Origin: Alphaproteobacteria bacterium bin52
GTDB taxonomy: Bacteria > Pseudomonadota > Alphaproteobacteria > Thalassobaculales > Thalassobaculaceae
Assembly (NCBI GenBank): GCA_002238645.1
Contig: MPMT01000024.1
Location: 1-60,946 of the forward strand
Length of the DNA: 60,946 nucleotides
Direction of reading: 5' to 3'
Under the pieces are notes generated by a model. It was not told where the DNA came from. It saw only the letters and a program-made list of their open reading frames with translations, and did not search any database. Positions 7,730 through 16,124 of this stretch are shown here, in pieces. The position numbers and the translations under genes were made by a program. Position 1 is the first letter of the stretch. Every line of letters begins with the position of its first letter.

Positions 7730-8059
7730 ATGGCAAAGGGTGTGAAGCCCCGGGTCAAGGTTCCGAAATCCGCAAGCCCGGGCGAGACGATCACGATCAA
7801 GACCCTGATCCGTCACAAGATGGAAAGCGGCCAGCGCAGGGACAAGCAGGGGACCCTGATTCCCCGCTCGATCATCAACCGCTTCGTGGTCGACTTCAAC
7901 GGCCAGAACGTGATCGACGTGACCATGCAGCCGGCGATCTCCACCAACCCGTATTTCCAGTTCGATGCCGTCGTTCCGGAGGCAGGCGAGTTCACCTTCA
8001 CCTGGTACGACGACGACGGATCCGTCTACACCAAGTCCAGGAAGATCAAGGCCGGGTAA
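7730..8059 (+). CDS. soxZ: SoxZ, partner of SoxY
   Basis: This 109-residue beta-sandwich protein has no signal peptide. SoxZ reaches the periplasm by binding SoxY before Tat export. Typical SoxZ features are the PKSASPGETITIKTLIRHKM start and the FTFTWYDDDGSVYTKS end. It contains no cysteine, which is normal since the substrate is carried by SoxY. An RBS-like GGGGGAAGA precedes the ATG. It is cotranscribed with soxY and soxA. Confidence 0.96.
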   Translation: MAKGVKPRVKVPKSASPGETITIKTLIRHKMESGQRRDKQGTLIPRSIINRFVVDFNGQNVIDVTMQPAISTNPYFQFDAVVPEAGEFTFTWYDDDGSVYTKSRKIKAG

Positions 8060-8099
8060 CGGTGTGCGTTGTCGCACCGCGCGGAGCGGGAAGGGGTTC

Positions 8100-8963
8100 G
8101 TGACGTTCGGGCCCGGGATAACCGGCGCGCTCTGCGTTGCCGCGACGCTGTTGGCCAGCGCACCGGTCCTCGCCGGTCCCGGCCCCGACGACGATGAACT
8201 CGTCGTCAACGGAAAGATCGTGATGGTGACGGAGACCAGCCCTCCGGCGCATGTGGAGGGTTTCGACAGGATATGGTCAGGCTGGCGGTTCCGTACCGAC
8301 GAGACCCAGGCCATGCAGATGGACGACTTCGACAATCCCGCCACGCTCTTCGTCGAGGCCGCGGCGGGGGTCTGGTCGATGGCGGACGGCAGCGCGGGCA
8401 AGTCCTGCGCGTCATGCCATGACGATGTCTCCACCATGGCCGGTGTGAAGGCGGTGTATCCGAAATGGAATCGGGCGGAGGGCGAGGTCCGCAGCATCGA
8501 GATGCAGGTCAATGACTGCCGCACCACCCGGATGGGTGCCGAGGCGTGGCAGTACGATGGCGGGGAGATGACCAACACGGTCGCGCTGCTGGCGTCGGTT
8601 TCGCGCGGCATGCCGGTCAATGTCGCCATCGACGGGCCGGCAAGGGAAACATGGGAGCGCGGCAGGGAGATGTACTACACGCGTTTCGGGCAGCTCGAAC
8701 TGTCTTGTGCCAACTGTCACGAGGACAACTACGGCAACATGATCCGGGCCGATCACCTGAGCCAGGGACATACCAACGGGTTTCCGGCCTACAGGCTGAA
8801 GAACACCAGGCTGAACTCGGTGCATTCCCGGTTCAATGGGTGTGTGCGGGACACCCGCGCCCATACCTTCGCCCCGGGTTCGCCCGAGTTCGTCGCGCTT
8901 GAACTCTACGTCGCCTCGCGGGGCAACGGACTGAGCATCGAGGGACCGTCCGTCCGCAACTGA
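8100..8963 (+). CDS. soxA: Diheme cytochrome c subunit SoxA
   Basis: This 287-residue (from GTG 8100) periplasmic cytochrome is the catalytic half of SoxXA. A signal peptide covers residues 1-25. There are two heme motifs, CASCH at 103-107 and CANCH at 203-207, so this is the diheme form. Cys248 in FNGCVRDTRA is the conserved cysteine that ligates the active heme and becomes a persulfide. The start was chosen because GGAAGG lies upstream and the signal peptide follows at once. A GTG at 8064 would add 12 residues, and the in-frame ATG at 7965 would overlap soxZ by 95 bp. Confidence 0.95.
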   Translation: MTFGPGITGALCVAATLLASAPVLAGPGPDDDELVVNGKIVMVTETSPPAHVEGFDRIWSGWRFRTDETQAMQMDDFDNPATLFVEAAAGVWSMADGSAGKSCASCHDDVSTMAGVKAVYPKWNRAEGEVRSIEMQVNDCRTTRMGAEAWQYDGGEMTNTVALLASVSRGMPVNVAIDGPARETWERGREMYYTRFGQLELSCANCHEDNYGNMIRADHLSQGHTNGFPAYRLKNTRLNSVHSRFNGCVRDTRAHTFAPGSPEFVALELYVASRGNGLSIEGPSVRN

Positions 8964-9052
8964 CCGGTGTGCCGTCCCGTGCCGGGAGGTGCGGGGTGGC
9001 TCCCTGTAATGGACACGTGCTCACATTCGGATTGGTAAAGGGCCATGAGCAG

Positions 9053-10750
9053 ATGATCTCGAGACGCGACTTTCTCCAGGCAGGCATGGCCGCTTCCGCC
9101 CTGCTCGGGGCCTCGGGCTTCGGCAACTGGGCCCGCGTCGCGGCCCGCCAGAGCCTCAGCCAGGAGCAGCTGCTCGACTTCCGGAACTTCGGCAACGTGA
9201 CGCTGATCCACGTCACCGACATCCACGCCCAGCTCAAGCCGGTCTACTTCCGCGAACCTTCGGTCAATATCGGCGCGGGCGACAATCGCGGCGCCGTTCC
9301 GCATGTCACCGGCGCCGACTACCGGCGGCTCTACGGCATTGCCGACGGCAGCCCCTCGCACTATGCGCTCAGTTCCGACGACTTCGCGGCACTCGCACGC
9401 GGCTACGGCCGGGTCGGCGGACTCGACCGGATGGCAACCGTCATCAACGCGATCCGTGCCGATCGCCCCGACGCGCTGCTGCTCGACGGCGGAGACACCT
9501 GGCACGGCTCCTATACCTGCTATCACACCGCCGGCCAGGACATGGTGAACGCGATGAACGCGTTGCGCCCGGACGCGATGACGTTCCACTGGGAGTTCAC
9601 CCTCGGCTCGGAGCGAGTGCGCGAACTGGTCGGGAGCCTGCCGTTCGCCGCCCTCGGTCAGAACATCTTCGATGCCGAGTGGGACGAGCCGGCCGAGCTG
9701 TTTGCGCCCCATGCCGTGTTCGAACGCGGGGGTGCGAGGATCGCCGTCATCGGCCAGGCCTTTCCCTACACGCCGATCGCCAATCCGCGCTGGATGTTTC
9801 CGGAGTACTCGTTCGGCATTCGTGACGAACACATGCAGGAGATGGTCGACGAGGTCCGCGGTAATGGCGCCGACTGCGTGGTGGTGCTGTCGCACAACGG
9901 GTTCGACGTCGACAAGAAGATGGCGGGAATCGTCTCCGGAATCGACGTGATCCTGTCGGGCCACACACATGACGCGCTCCCCGAACCGGTCCTGGTCGGC
10001 AGTACCATCATCGTGCCGTCGGGCTCGAACGGGAAGTTCGTCAGCCGGATCGATCTCGATGTCCGGAGAGGCGGGATGCTGGGGTGGCGGCACCGGCTGA
10101 TCCCGGTCTTCGCCGATGTCATCGCGCCGGATCCGGCGATGGCCCGGCTGATCGAGGCCGAGCGCGCGCCTCACCTCGAGGCACTGGGCGAGGTGATCGG
10201 GCACACCGGCTCGCTGCTCTACCGGCGTGGCACCTTCAACGGCACATGGGACGATGTCATCTGCGATGCGCTGCTGGCCGAACGCGATGCCGAGATCGCG
10301 CTGTCTCCCGGCGTGCGCTGGGGGCCGGCGCTGATCCCGGGCCAGGCGATCACGCGCGAGGACATCTGGAACGTCACTTCGATGACCTATGGCGCGGCCT
10401 ACCGCACCGAGATGTCGGGAGCATTCCTCAGGGAGGTGCTCGAGGATGTCGCCGACAACATCTTCCACCCCGACCCCTATTACCAGCAGGGTGGCGACAT
10501 GGTCCGTACGGGTGGCATCGGCTACCGGGTGGAGATCGACAGGCCCCGGGGATCCCGGATCAGCGACCTCGTGCTGCTGCGGACCGGCGAGGCCATTGAC
10601 CCGGCGCGCACCTATGTTGTTGCCGGCTGGGCATCGGTCAACGAGGGTGCCCGGGGGCCGCCGATCTGGGACGTTGTCGAGGCCCATGTCCGCAGGCTCG
10701 GGACGGTCACAGTCACGCCCAGCAATGCCGTCACCGTCGTCGGCGGATAG
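9053..10750 (+). CDS. soxB: Thiosulfohydrolase SoxB
   Basis: This 565-residue Tat-exported (SRRDFLQAGMAASALLGASG) metallophosphoesterase-fold enzyme uses a dinuclear manganese site to hydrolyse sulfate from SoxY-bound thiosulfonate. Metal-site motifs are VTDIHAQ (Asp56, His58), LDGGDTWHGS (Asp148), FHWEFT (His179), VVLSHNGFD and ILSGHTHD. A 5'-nucleotidase-type C-terminal domain follows. The ATG at 9053 begins the Tat signal directly. The preceding in-frame stretch from 8969 has no homology. It is widely used as the marker gene of the Sox pathway. Confidence 0.97.
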   Translation: MISRRDFLQAGMAASALLGASGFGNWARVAARQSLSQEQLLDFRNFGNVTLIHVTDIHAQLKPVYFREPSVNIGAGDNRGAVPHVTGADYRRLYGIADGSPSHYALSSDDFAALARGYGRVGGLDRMATVINAIRADRPDALLLDGGDTWHGSYTCYHTAGQDMVNAMNALRPDAMTFHWEFTLGSERVRELVGSLPFAALGQNIFDAEWDEPAELFAPHAVFERGGARIAVIGQAFPYTPIANPRWMFPEYSFGIRDEHMQEMVDEVRGNGADCVVVLSHNGFDVDKKMAGIVSGIDVILSGHTHDALPEPVLVGSTIIVPSGSNGKFVSRIDLDVRRGGMLGWRHRLIPVFADVIAPDPAMARLIEAERAPHLEALGEVIGHTGSLLYRRGTFNGTWDDVICDALLAERDAEIALSPGVRWGPALIPGQAITREDIWNVTSMTYGAAYRTEMSGAFLREVLEDVADNIFHPDPYYQQGGDMVRTGGIGYRVEIDRPRGSRISDLVLLRTGEAIDPARTYVVAGWASVNEGARGPPIWDVVEAHVRRLGTVTVTPSNAVTVVGG

Positions 10751-10771
10751 GCGGGCAGAAGGAGGAATGCC

Positions 10772-12037
10772 ATGACAGCGCGGATCAGTCGTCGCGGACT
10801 GCTGGGCGGAGGCCTCGTTGCGGGCGCCGTCACCGCGATCCCGACCATGGCCGATGCGGCTCCCGATCCCCTGATCACACGGTTGCAGGACTGGGCCTCG
10901 ACCCTCGGTGACGGGGTGGACGCGGTCCCCTACGGCATGCCGACCGAACACGAAAAGCATGTCGTCAGACGCAATGTCGGCTGGCTGACGGCCGATACCG
11001 TCTCCTCGGTCAACTTCACGCCGATCCACGCGCTCGACGGGACCATCACTCCGCAGGGATGCGCGTTCGAGCGGCACCATTCCGGTGCGATCGATGTCCG
11101 CAAGCAGGACTGGCGCCTGCTGATCAATGGCATGGTCGACACGCCGACGGTGTTCACCTATGCGGATCTCGAGCGGTTTCCCCGGGTCAACCGGGTGTGT
11201 TTCTGTGAATGCGCGGCCAATACCGGCATGGAATGGGCCGGGGCGCAGCTGAACGGTGTCCAGTTCACCCACGGCATGATCCACAACATGGAATACTCGG
11301 GGGTGCCGCTGCGCACCCTGCTCGAGGAAGCCGGTCTCGGGGCTGCGGGCGTGGTTGCCGGCAAGTGGATCTATGTCGAGGGGGCCGACTCCTCGTCCAA
11401 CGGACGGTCCCTGCCGCTCGAGAAGGCGCTTGACGATGTCCTCGTCGTATTCAAGGCCAATGGCGAGGCCCTGCGCAAGGAGCATGGCTACCCGGTCCGG
11501 CTGGTGGTCCCGGGCTGGGAAGGCAACCTGTGGGTGAAGTGGCTGCGTCGCGTGGAGGTGCTGGAGGTACCGGTGGAAAGCCGCGAGGAAACCTCGAAAT
11601 ACACCGATACCCTGGCCGACGGGACGTCGCGCAAGTGGACCTGGGTGATGGATGCGAAGTCGGTTATCACCTCGCCCAGTCCGCAGTCACCGATTGCGCA
11701 CGGTCCCGGACCGCTGGTGATATCCGGCCTCGCCTGGTCCGGTCACGGGCGCATCATGCGCGTCGACGTGTCGCGCGACGGCGGGATGAACTGGGAGACG
11801 GCGCGACTGGCCGGTCCCGGCCAGGACCGGGCGCTCACGCGGTTCTATCTCGACACGAAGTGGAACGGCGAGGAGATGCTGCTGCAGTCCCGTGCCATCG
11901 ACGAGACCGGTTATGTGCAGCCGACCAAGCGGCAGCTGCGCGAGGTCCGGGGCCTGAACTCGATCTACCACAACAACTGTATCCAGACCTGGCATGTCAA
12001 GGCCGACGGGGTGACCGAGAATGTGGAAGTGTCCTGA
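10772..12037 (+). CDS. soxC: Sulfane dehydrogenase molybdenum subunit SoxC
   Basis: This 421-residue protein of the sulfite oxidase family has a Tat signal (ISRRGLLGGGLVAGAVTA), a molybdopterin domain and a C-terminal dimerisation domain (from about residue 300). The molybdenum-ligating cysteine is most likely Cys147 in CFCECAANTG, corresponding to the family ECSGN/ECSAN motif. With SoxD it oxidises the sulfane sulfur left on SoxY, giving complete oxidation of thiosulfate without sulfur globules. Its 3' end overlaps soxD by 17 bp, so translation is coupled. Confidence 0.96.
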   Translation: MTARISRRGLLGGGLVAGAVTAIPTMADAAPDPLITRLQDWASTLGDGVDAVPYGMPTEHEKHVVRRNVGWLTADTVSSVNFTPIHALDGTITPQGCAFERHHSGAIDVRKQDWRLLINGMVDTPTVFTYADLERFPRVNRVCFCECAANTGMEWAGAQLNGVQFTHGMIHNMEYSGVPLRTLLEEAGLGAAGVVAGKWIYVEGADSSSNGRSLPLEKALDDVLVVFKANGEALRKEHGYPVRLVVPGWEGNLWVKWLRRVEVLEVPVESREETSKYTDTLADGTSRKWTWVMDAKSVITSPSPQSPIAHGPGPLVISGLAWSGHGRIMRVDVSRDGGMNWETARLAGPGQDRALTRFYLDTKWNGEEMLLQSRAIDETGYVQPTKRQLREVRGLNSIYHNNCIQTWHVKADGVTENVEVS

Positions 12038-13040
12038 ACTGGTCGTGGTGGCGGCGCTCCTGATTGCGTCGCCGGCCCTGGCGTCGGACCGGTTCGGTCT
12101 CGGTCGTCCGGCGTTGCCCGAGGAGATCGCGGCGTGGGATGTCGATATCCTGCCCGACGGCACCGGCCTGCCCCGGGGCAGCGGCACCGTGGCGCTCGGC
12201 GAGGAGCTGTTCAGCGAGAAATGCGCTGCCTGCCATGGCGAGTTCGCGGAAGGCGTGGACAACTGGCCGGAACTCGCCGGCGGCGTGGATACCCTGGCGG
12301 ACGAGGACCCGGTCAAGACCGTCGGGTCGTACTGGCCGTACCTTTCGACGGTGTGGGACTACGTCAATCGCTCGATGCCCTACGGTGCAGCTCAGACACT
12401 CCCGCCCGACGAGGTCTACGCGATCGTGGCCTACATCCTGTACTCGAACGATCTGGTCGACGAGGAGTTCGAACTCAACCACGAGACCTTCGGGGAGATC
12501 GAGCTGCCCAACGCCGACGGGTTCGTCGTCGATGACCGGCAGGAGACCGAGTATCCCGCCTGGCGGGGCGAGCCGTGCATGCGTGACTGCAAGGACGCCG
12601 TGACCATCACCATGCGCGCCACGGTGCTCGACGTCACGCCGCAGGACGAAACCGCGGATGCAGTGGCTGCGGTAACCGCGGCCCCGGTCGCCGCGCCGGC
12701 GGCCGCCGCACAGCCCGACCCGGCGCTGGTCACTGCGGGAAAGAAAGTGTTTCGCAAATGCAAGGCCTGTCATACCGTCGGTGATGACCGCAGGAACCGG
12801 ATCGGGCCGACACTCTCCGGCGTGTTCGGGCGCAGGATGGGTGACGTGGAAGGGTTCAGGTACTCGAAGGTGTTCCGGCAGGCGGCAGAGGAGGGCCGGG
12901 TGTGGGATGACGCGGAAATGGCGGGGTTTCTCGCTAATCCCAGGCGGTACCTGAAGGGCACAAAGATGGTGTTCGCCGGGCTGAGGAAGGACGCCGACAT
13001 CGAGGCCGTGATCGCCTACATCAGGAGCAAGGGGGGCTGA
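12021..13040 (+). CDS. soxD: Diheme cytochrome c subunit SoxD
   Basis: This 339-residue periplasmic electron acceptor pairs with SoxC. It has a signal peptide of about 21 residues. The first heme motif CAACH is at 68-72, an Ala/Pro-rich linker spans about 212-235, and the second heme motif CKACH is at 247-251 with distal Met in GTKMVFAG. The second domain is mitochondrial-type cytochrome c. The ATG at 12021 lies inside soxC, an arrangement that fixes a 1:1 SoxCD ratio in related clusters. An extra cysteine pair (CMRDC, 186-190) between the domains could form a disulfide. Confidence 0.95.
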   Translation: MWKCPELVVVAALLIASPALASDRFGLGRPALPEEIAAWDVDILPDGTGLPRGSGTVALGEELFSEKCAACHGEFAEGVDNWPELAGGVDTLADEDPVKTVGSYWPYLSTVWDYVNRSMPYGAAQTLPPDEVYAIVAYILYSNDLVDEEFELNHETFGEIELPNADGFVVDDRQETEYPAWRGEPCMRDCKDAVTITMRATVLDVTPQDETADAVAAVTAAPVAAPAAAAQPDPALVTAGKKVFRKCKACHTVGDDRRNRIGPTLSGVFGRRMGDVEGFRYSKVFRQAAEEGRVWDDAEMAGFLANPRRYLKGTKMVFAGLRKDADIEAVIAYIRSKGG

Positions 13041-13087
13041 ACCGGCATGCGCGCCGTCATCGCCGGCAGCGGAAACGAGGGGGCTGA

Positions 13088-13783
13088 ATGAGCGCGGATC
13101 CGCGGATCCTGATCCTGCTGGTCGCGATCGCGATCCATGCCGGGGCGGCGCAGGCGCAGTCCGGCGATGCCGAAGCCGGCCGCGCGGTCTTCGGCGAGTG
13201 CGAGGGCTGTCACGAAATCGGCGCCGGAGCCCGGCACGGGATCGGTCCGCACCTGAACGGCGTGTTCGGCCGGCCGGCGGCCAGCCACGAGACCTTCGCC
13301 TACTCGCCGGCGTTCCTGGGCCTGCGGGACCGGGGCCTGGTCTGGGACGAGACATCGCTGGAGCAGCTGCTGGAGGATCCCGAGGCGCTCGCCCCCGGCT
13401 CGCCGATGGGTTTCGACGGTCTCCCGGACATCGTCGACCGGCGCAACCTCATCGCGTTCCTGCGCGGGATCGGTGACGGGTCCCGCATTGCGGGGACGGG
13501 AGGCGACCGGGATCATGGTGTCGACCCGGCGGTTCTCGCGATCCAGGGAGACGCGGAATACGGCGCCTGGCTAAGCGGGGAATGCGTCACCTGCCACCGG
13601 GCTGACGGCGGCGACGCGGGGATTCCGTCGATCGTGCGCTGGCCGCCGGACCGGTTCGTGATCGCGATGCATGCCTACAGGACCGGGCGGCGCGAGCACC
13701 CGGTCATGCAGATGATCGCACGCAGGCTGGGTGACGAGGAGATTGCGGCACTGGCCGCATATTTCGAGAATTCGGGCGAGTGA
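13088..13783 (+). CDS. soxE: Diheme c-type cytochrome SoxE
   Basis: This 231-residue secreted cytochrome has two heme motifs, CEGCH (38-42) and CVTCH (166-170). The first domain resembles a class I cytochrome c (GIGPHLNGVFGR, distal Met in SPMGFDG), and the second is a smaller cytochrome domain. In Paracoccus the equivalent SoxE partners the flavoprotein SoxF as a flavocytochrome c sulfide dehydrogenase, and soxF follows here after 46 bp. Assignment rests on gene order, the diheme layout and length. Similarity to FccA-type cytochromes is expected. Confidence 0.88.
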   Translation: MSADPRILILLVAIAIHAGAAQAQSGDAEAGRAVFGECEGCHEIGAGARHGIGPHLNGVFGRPAASHETFAYSPAFLGLRDRGLVWDETSLEQLLEDPEALAPGSPMGFDGLPDIVDRRNLIAFLRGIGDGSRIAGTGGDRDHGVDPAVLAIQGDAEYGAWLSGECVTCHRADGGDAGIPSIVRWPPDRFVIAMHAYRTGRREHPVMQMIARRLGDEEIAALAAYFENSGE

Positions 13784-13829
13784 CGGTGAAACCGGCCGTC
13801 GCCGCAGTGGCAACAAGGAGGAAACGGCA

Positions 13830-15092
13830 ATGACCATCAACAGAAGGACGTTCCTGGGCACGGGCGCGGCGACGACCGCGGCGCTGGCGGCTCCGCAGGT
13901 GATCGGCCAGGCGCGTGGGCGGGTCGTGGTCATCGGCGGCGGCGCCGGCGGTGCGACGGCGGCGCGCTACATCGCCAAGGACAGCAAGGGCGCGATCGAC
14001 GTGACCCTGGTCGAGCCCACCCGGACCTACTACACCTGTTTCTTCTCCAACCTCTACATCGGGGGGTTCAAGGAGGTTGCCGACATCGGCCACACCTACG
14101 GCCGGCTGGCAAGTGACTTCGGCATCAATGTCGTGCACGACTGGGCGGTCGGGGTCGACCGGTCCGCCCGAACGGTCAGCCTGGCCGGCGGCGCCACGCT
14201 GTCGTATGACAGGCTCATCCTCTCGCCGGGCATCGACTTCGTCGACGGTTCCGTCGAGGGCTGGGACATCACGGCGCAGAACGCGATGCCGCACGCCTAC
14301 AAGGCCGGATCGCAGAGCGAGCTGCTGCGTGCCCAGGTCCGCGGCATGCCCGAGGGCGGCGTCTACGCGATGATCGCGCCGCCGAACCCGTTCCGGTGTC
14401 CCCCGGGCCCGTACGAACGGATCTGCATGGTCGCGCATTACCTGAAGTCCGCCAACCCGACCGCAAAGATCATCATTGCCGATCCCAAGCCCAAGTTCTC
14501 CAAGATGGCACTGTTCCAGGAGGGCTGGGGCGACCATTACGACGGCATGATCGACTGGATCGGTCCAGAGTTCGGTGGCGACAAGGTTTCGGTCGATCCG
14601 GCGGCCATGACCGTCACCATCGACGGCGAAACCACCAAGGTCGACGCGTGCAATGTCATCCCGGCCATGAAGGCGGGACGCATTGCCGAGATCGCCGGGG
14701 TGACCGACGGCAACTGGGCGCCGGTGAGCGCCTACGACATGTCGTCACGCACGGATCCGAACGTTCACGTGCTCGGCGACGCCTCACAACAGGGCGATAT
14801 GCCCAAGTCAGGGTTCTCGGCGAACAGCCAGGCCAAGGTCTGTGCCAACGCCGTGCGTGGCGCGCTGACGGGCTCGAAGGTGTTCCCGGCCCGGTATTCC
14901 AACACCTGCTGGTCGCTGATTTCCGCCGAAAACGGCGTGAAGGTCGGCGCGTCCTACGAGGCGACCGACGAGAAGATCAAGAATACGGGCGGCTTCATTT
15001 CCAAGACCGGCGAGAACGCCGAACTGCGCAAGGCCACCTACGAGGAATCGGAAGGCTGGTACGCCGGCATCACCGCCGACATGTTCGGATAA
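13830..15092 (+). CDS. soxF: Flavocytochrome c sulfide dehydrogenase flavoprotein SoxF/FccB
   Basis: This 420-residue FAD protein has a Tat signal (TINRRTFLGTGAATTAALAA) and the FAD-binding GGGAGG motif near 36-41. Cys70 in YYTCFFSNLYIGG matches the cysteine that covalently holds FAD in FccB. CPPGPYERIC and the later NTCWSLI supply the redox-active disulfide cysteines. It should oxidise sulfide and pass electrons to SoxE heme. AAGGAGG precedes the ATG at 13830, and the frame continuing upstream to 13731 overlaps soxE and is not used. It is the last intact sox gene; a strong hairpin follows. Confidence 0.95.
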   Translation: MTINRRTFLGTGAATTAALAAPQVIGQARGRVVVIGGGAGGATAARYIAKDSKGAIDVTLVEPTRTYYTCFFSNLYIGGFKEVADIGHTYGRLASDFGINVVHDWAVGVDRSARTVSLAGGATLSYDRLILSPGIDFVDGSVEGWDITAQNAMPHAYKAGSQSELLRAQVRGMPEGGVYAMIAPPNPFRCPPGPYERICMVAHYLKSANPTAKIIIADPKPKFSKMALFQEGWGDHYDGMIDWIGPEFGGDKVSVDPAAMTVTIDGETTKVDACNVIPAMKAGRIAEIAGVTDGNWAPVSAYDMSSRTDPNVHVLGDASQQGDMPKSGFSANSQAKVCANAVRGALTGSKVFPARYSNTCWSLISAENGVKVGASYEATDEKIKNTGGFISKTGENAELRKATYEESEGWYAGITADMFG

Positions 15093-15106
15093 CCGGAACC
15101 TGCGGA

Positions 15107-15135
15107 GTGCGGGGGCGGCCTGTCCGCCCCCGCAC
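15107..15135. terminator. Strong hairpin ending the sox operon
   Basis: The arms GTGCGGGGGCGG (15107-15118) and CCGCCCCCGCAC (15124-15135) pair perfectly over 12 bp with a 5-nt loop, 15 bp after the soxF stop. No T tract follows, so it may stop transcription in both directions or act as a 3' stability element. Confidence 0.65.
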
Positions 15136-15149
15136 CCGGTGACGTCCCT

Positions 15150-16052
15150 GGCGGGGCCCCTGCGTCCGTGCGCGGCCAGTCCTCCCCCACGAACCGGTAG
15201 CCGTCCCCGCCGGCCACGATCCGGCCGATGCCGCCACCGGGCAGGTGGAAGCCGGCAAGTTGCATGCCCTCGCCTGCAAGCCGGTCAGGCAGCATGGCCC
15301 TGGTCCGCGCCACTGCGGTCGGGAGAGGGCAACATGGTGGTTGCCGATCGCATCCCCGGTCACAAGCACGGCGTCCGAGCCGTTGCGGACCTCCAAGCTC
15401 ATGTGACCCGGCGTGTGTCCCGGGGTGGAGACGGCGGCAATGCCGGGGATGATTTCGTCGCCGTCGTCGAACCGTTCCACCATGTCCTCGATGAACGCCA
15501 TCCACCTGCGTGCGCCGACGGCGACGCTTCAAGCGCCACGCCAATGGAGTTCACGGTTCCGGGATCCCACCAGTAGTCTTATTCGACGCGGGCCATCATG
15601 CAGGTCGCCTCGCTGGACACCAGTTCGTCGAACTCGTCGATCAGCCCCCGGATGTGATCGGGATCGGCGTGGGTGAAGACGACATGGGTGACCTCGTCCG
15701 GCGCCACGCCGGTGGCATCCAGACTGTCGATCAACGCCCCGGTACTCGACATCAAGTCGGGGCCGGCACCGGCATCGAACAGCACGGTGCCGGCGCCATC
15801 ACGGCAGAGCGCGACAGTGCACTCCGGTACCATCCGTTCGGCGGAGACGCCGAAACCGACGAGGACGCACGCGTGATCGGCTTCGGGCATCGGCGAGAAA
15901 TCGAAACTCCCGGGCAGGACCGGGGAGCTGTCGGTCGCGGTGGCGGGCGTGGTGTCCGCGAGGCGGGCCTATGCCAGCAGGCCCCTCGGAATGGCGGCAA
16001 GCAACGGCGACGTACCGGCCCCGGCCAGGAGTGCCCGGTGCGTCACTGTCAT
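15150..16052 (-). pseudogene. Broken SoxH-like metallo-beta-lactamase fold hydrolase
   Basis: A minus-strand reading from ATG 16052 gives a Tat/Sec-like leader, then an in-frame TAG near 15967. A clean MBL N-terminus follows (VLFDAGAGPD, HVVFTHADPDHIRG with the HxDH metal motif). A TAA comes after MMARVE (about 15580), then DYWWDPGTVNSIG. A frameshift near 15515 leads into FIEDMVERFDDGDEIIPG, STPGHTPGHMSLEV and VTGDAIGNHHVA. A second shift near 15315 leads into LAGEGMQLAGFHLPGGGIGR. Every segment matches an exported MBL hydrolase of the kind encoded as soxH in Paracoccus clusters. Two stops and two shifts make it a pseudogene. It is convergent with soxF, whereas soxH is normally collinear, so an inversion is possible. 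Confidence 0.82.
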
Positions 16053-16124
16053 GACGACCTTTCAAGGTTCACGTATCGGGACATGAACAGGTGATGCGCG
16101 GGAGCGCAAGCCGGCGACGGTGCC

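Noticed and set aside
8906..11485. 859-residue minus-strand open frame opposite soxA, soxB and soxC
   Set aside because: Shadow of the sox genes; rich in His, Arg and Asp with no domain pattern.
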